Positions 61,319 through 64,000 of a DNA stretch of 64,000 nt are shown piece by piece (within the stretch, counting starts at the first letter, position 1; each line of letters opens with the position of its first letter). Source of the DNA: Antennarius striatus. Taxonomy: Eukaryota; Chordata; Actinopteri; Lophiiformes; Antennariidae. The stretch is taken from positions 15,181,001 to 15,245,000 of the forward strand of contig NC_090784.1 of assembly GCF_040054535.1 (NCBI RefSeq), read 5' to 3'. A program made the translations under genes and the position numbers. The notes beneath the pieces are model-generated. The model had not been told where the DNA came from and ran no database searches. It worked only from the letters and a program-made list of their open reading frames with translations.

Positions 61319-61870
61319 TCAAGGTCAAGGTCATCACCTCATTTTCATCCCCTTTGCAGCCCGAGTAATGGGCTTTTTGTTTCATCTTTCTATCTGCAAC
61401 GGTTACGAAGATATTTGGTGGACAAACGGATGGGCAGACTAACGGACAAACACACTAACGCTCACCATTACAATACATCACCGCTTTGAAGTGAGATGTA
61501 ATAAAATGTTAGATCCTCTAGGAATTTTAAAGTGCAGTGTTTAAATCAGTGTCCCATAAAGGGTTAAATATGTAGCATTATAAAAAAAAAGTGAATTCAT
61601 AGCATCCCTACTGCATACATTTGAATTACTCTTTCATTTTTGACTGACTGACTTCGTCACAGTTCTTTCCACTCATGGAAGTGGAACAATAAATGATCCG
61701 AGACCTTCTTTAAGAGACCAGTGGCTGGGATTCAATGATTCATCCAGTGGTGAGGATGCAGATTTCAACCATCTGAATACCTCTACTTCAAAACCCGCAG
61801 AGAAAAACATCCAAGCACAAAGTGCTATCATTTATTTATTTACACACACACATACACACAAACACACAAA
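61319..61870. other. intergenic stretch without recognisable feature
   Basis: Unique-looking DNA between a compound microsatellite and a transposon-like end; no gene was recognised. Confidence 0.35.
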
Positions 61871-61872
61871 AG

Positions 61873-61950
61873 TAATCCCTCATTACTCGCGGTTAATGCA
61901 TTCCAGGACCATCCTGAAAAACGAAATTCCGCAATATAGCGATCAACTAT
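61873..61950. repeat. possible terminal part of a Tigger/pogo-like DNA transposon
   Basis: CCCTCATTACTCGCGGTTAA, ATTCCAGGACC, CCTGAAAAACGAAATTCCGCAA and TATAGCGAT resemble the ends of vertebrate pogo/Tigger-type elements (CGCGG, TTCC, CCGCGA, AGCGA). The matching opposite end was not located in this window. Confidence 0.3.
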
Positions 61951-62549
61951 TTATTTTATTATTTATGGAAATTTATGAACCCTCACCATACTGATATTAA
62001 ATCACCTTCTTTCTATCTGTATTACCTTTTCCCACACTCTTAGACTGTTTAAAGCGCTTATGCTTTTTTTTTTTTAAATCACGTGACCTCCTGCTTGCTC
62101 CTTCTGATTGGATGCTGAACTGTATTTTGCTGTTGCGCACCTACCGGGTAATGACAATGCAGTTGAATCCAATTATAAATACTGCAGAGTAATGGAAAGA
62201 ATTTTAAAGTAACAAGAACAAAAAAACCCTCATATTCATGGTTTAAAATGATCTTCTCCTAGGTTTACGTCGCATTTTCAGCACCGATTTGTTAGCGTGC
62301 TTCAGGACGAGGCGCTGATTGGCTGAGACGATAATTAACACCTGAGCCTGAGGAAGTGTCCCTTGCTTCGGGGCAGTCACGTTGTCACACGTCCTAGGAG
62401 ACAGTCTGATCTTCTTTCTCAATAGCAGATCCCAGTTCCCCAAATGAGAACAGCCAGCAGACTTTTTTATGAGTCATGTTGAAAAAACTTCCTCCCACCC
62501 TCCCTCTTTCTCCTAGTTTGCCTCACCCAACCTGAAAACTCACAACAAC

Positions 62550-62557
62550 TATAAAAA
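62550..62557 (+). promoter_or_regulatory. TATA box of the right-edge secreted-protein gene
   Basis: TATAAAAA in an otherwise mixed sequence lies about 230 bp before the start codon at 62781. Transcription about 30 bp downstream would give a 5' UTR that includes a (TG)n run. Confidence 0.5.
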
Positions 62558-62654
62558 CTGTTTGTGCGGTTGTGGGGGCTCGGTCTCCCAGACAAGACAG
62601 CCCGGCGGACTCCACAGGACCAGATTAACGGACCCGGCTGAGCTCGGCCCAGTG

Positions 62655-62655
<1 letters not shown>

Positions 62656-62702
<47 letters not shown>
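62656..62702. repeat. (TG)n microsatellite in a 5' UTR
   Basis: About 23 TG units between the TATA box at 62550 and the start codon at 62781. Confidence 0.95.
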
Positions 62703-62704
<2 letters not shown>

Positions 62705-62780
62705 CTGGGCGGTCTGTGCTCTCTCCCCCAGGACGGATAGCAGCAGCGGCACAAACGCTGCCAACGAGCACCGATTCAGC

Positions 62781-63934
62781 ATGGGTTCCCCTCTGGCTCT
62801 GGTCTGCTCCACTGCTCTCCTGTTGGTTGTTGTGAGCTCAGCATCTGAGGGTGGGTTCTGTTATCTCATCATTGTTGTTTTTATTGTTGTTTTTCTCAAT
62901 CCTGAAATGTCTGTTTTTTGCGCAATAGCTGATCGCCAGGGTCCATGTTTGTTCGTCTGAGTTATTATAAGTGCTGTCTGCCCACATGATTCATGTACAA
63001 AATAGACTTCAGGGGATTTCTCTATTTACAGAACTAATGCATCCAATTGCTTACTTCCCTGCAGTACACTTTATTACCTATTTTTTATGATTCAACGTTA
63101 AAGTCCTTCTACTTTATGTAACAGGGAAACACATTAGTTACAGACTAAGACAGATAATGGAATACCATGGAAGAATGAAAATAACAAACAGTATGCAATT
63201 ATTGAAAAGTAGTTTCACTTCAACCAGACCTGTGTGTAATATTTCCTTATTCAGTGCTTACAGAATTGCAAATATGTACTTCTGATTATGGGAATTTTTA
63301 AAATATTTGTTAATGGACGTTTATTTGCAATAGATTTCGTTGTGGCAAGTTCTCGCAGACAAATTTTATCTGATCTCTGCGTTACATCATAAAGTGAGAA
63401 AGCGTAAACACATCATGAATAATAAAACAATTAAGAATTACTGTAAAGTGCTGAAAATGTTAAATAAAAATGTATCACATAAAAAAATATGCAGATTATT
63501 CCTTAGTGCTCATTTTCTGTTTTTATTTTACTTTGCTGTATTTATTGCCTTGTGAAGCACTATGGTAGTCTTTGGGGTTTTTTTAAGCGTGTGATATAAA
63601 TAAAGTGGATTGGTTTCGTTGGGTTTGGACATAAAGTGATGACTAAGTAAAATATGCAATAGAAAGGCTCATAAAGTGTAGGTCCTGATCCAGACTAAGA
63701 TAAAACAACATAAATTAAAATATAAAAGCTACCAACTAAAAAGGAATACTATGAACAGGAATGTTCCGTGTGATGTATAAAAACTAAGGGGATGCAGTTA
63801 TTTCTGCCATAAAGAAATCCAGTTCCTTTGTCAATTTCTGATTCTGTTGCTCTCTCTTTATGGAAACAATCTTATAGACGAGCGCATCCCTGAGCAGCGT
63901 GATGTCACCTTTGACCTTGACAAAATCATGCAAG
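62781..63934 (+). CDS. secreted protein, first two coding exons, partial at right edge
   Basis: Coding exon 1 (62781-62850) gives MGSPLALVCSTALLLVVVSS and ASEG, a clear signal peptide with likely cleavage after SSA or ASE. Exon 2 (63878-63934, 57 nt) gives DERIPEQRDVTFDLDKIMQ. Both introns are phase 1 with good sites (GAGG|GTGGGT, TTATAG|ACG, CAAG|GTGCGT). The rest lies beyond the window. I do not recognise it with confidence. The ...SASEG signal-peptide end and the location near rorc would fit extracellular matrix protein 1 (ECM1 lies in the same human 1q21 region), but this is a guess. The TATA promoter suggests tissue-restricted expression. Confidence 0.65.
62851..63877. other. intron of the right-edge gene, no further recognisable feature
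   Basis: AT-rich intron between the signal-peptide exon and the second coding exon; nothing else was recognised. Confidence 0.4.
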
Positions 63935-64000
63935 GTGCGTGTCTTCACATATTAGTGCAGAATCTCTGCAAAGACCAATGAGAGTATCAGCTGCTCAAGC

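Overview
This is vertebrate nuclear DNA, almost certainly from a ray-finned (teleost) fish. Genes are split into short exons with GT-AG introns, (CA)n/(GT)n and other microsatellites are very dense, and there are fish-style non-LTR retrotransposon, Tc1-like and tRNA-headed SINE copies. Nothing bacterial or viral was seen. No CRISPR, rRNA or functional tRNA gene was found.

Layout, left to right. (1) 168-6675, minus: the N-terminal half of nibrin (nbn), eleven exons from the start codon through the FHA and BRCT regions; the gene runs off the left edge. (2) 7779-8885, minus: a microseminoprotein-type secreted protein (msmp) with ten cysteines. (3) 9-21.5 kb: gene-poor DNA with microsatellites, two RTE-like retrotransposon remnants, a CR1/L2-like remnant and SINE-like fragments. 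(4) 21.9-28.8 kb: a head-to-head pair of paralogous, unrecognised genes for small membrane-anchored coiled-coil proteins; the minus-strand member has gained a Pro/Ala repeat tail encoded by a minisatellite. (5) 29.5-32.5 kb: a complete but decayed Tc1-like transposon and a 5'-truncated RTE-like copy. (6) 33343-36250, plus: them4, an acyl-CoA thioesterase, six exons. (7) 41280-57303, plus: rorc, a ROR-gamma nuclear receptor, twelve exons, 502 aa. (8) 62550-63934, plus: the first two coding exons of a secreted protein that leaves the window on the right.

The gene models were assembled by eye from splice sites, reading phase and remembered family sequences. For nbn, them4, rorc and msmp all phases close. 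THEM4 and RORC are also close neighbours on human 1q21, which supports both identities. nbn and msmp lie elsewhere in the human genome, so their place here is a fish arrangement. The genes do not form an operon-like unit. The most novel part is the divergent coiled-coil pair, whose family I cannot name.
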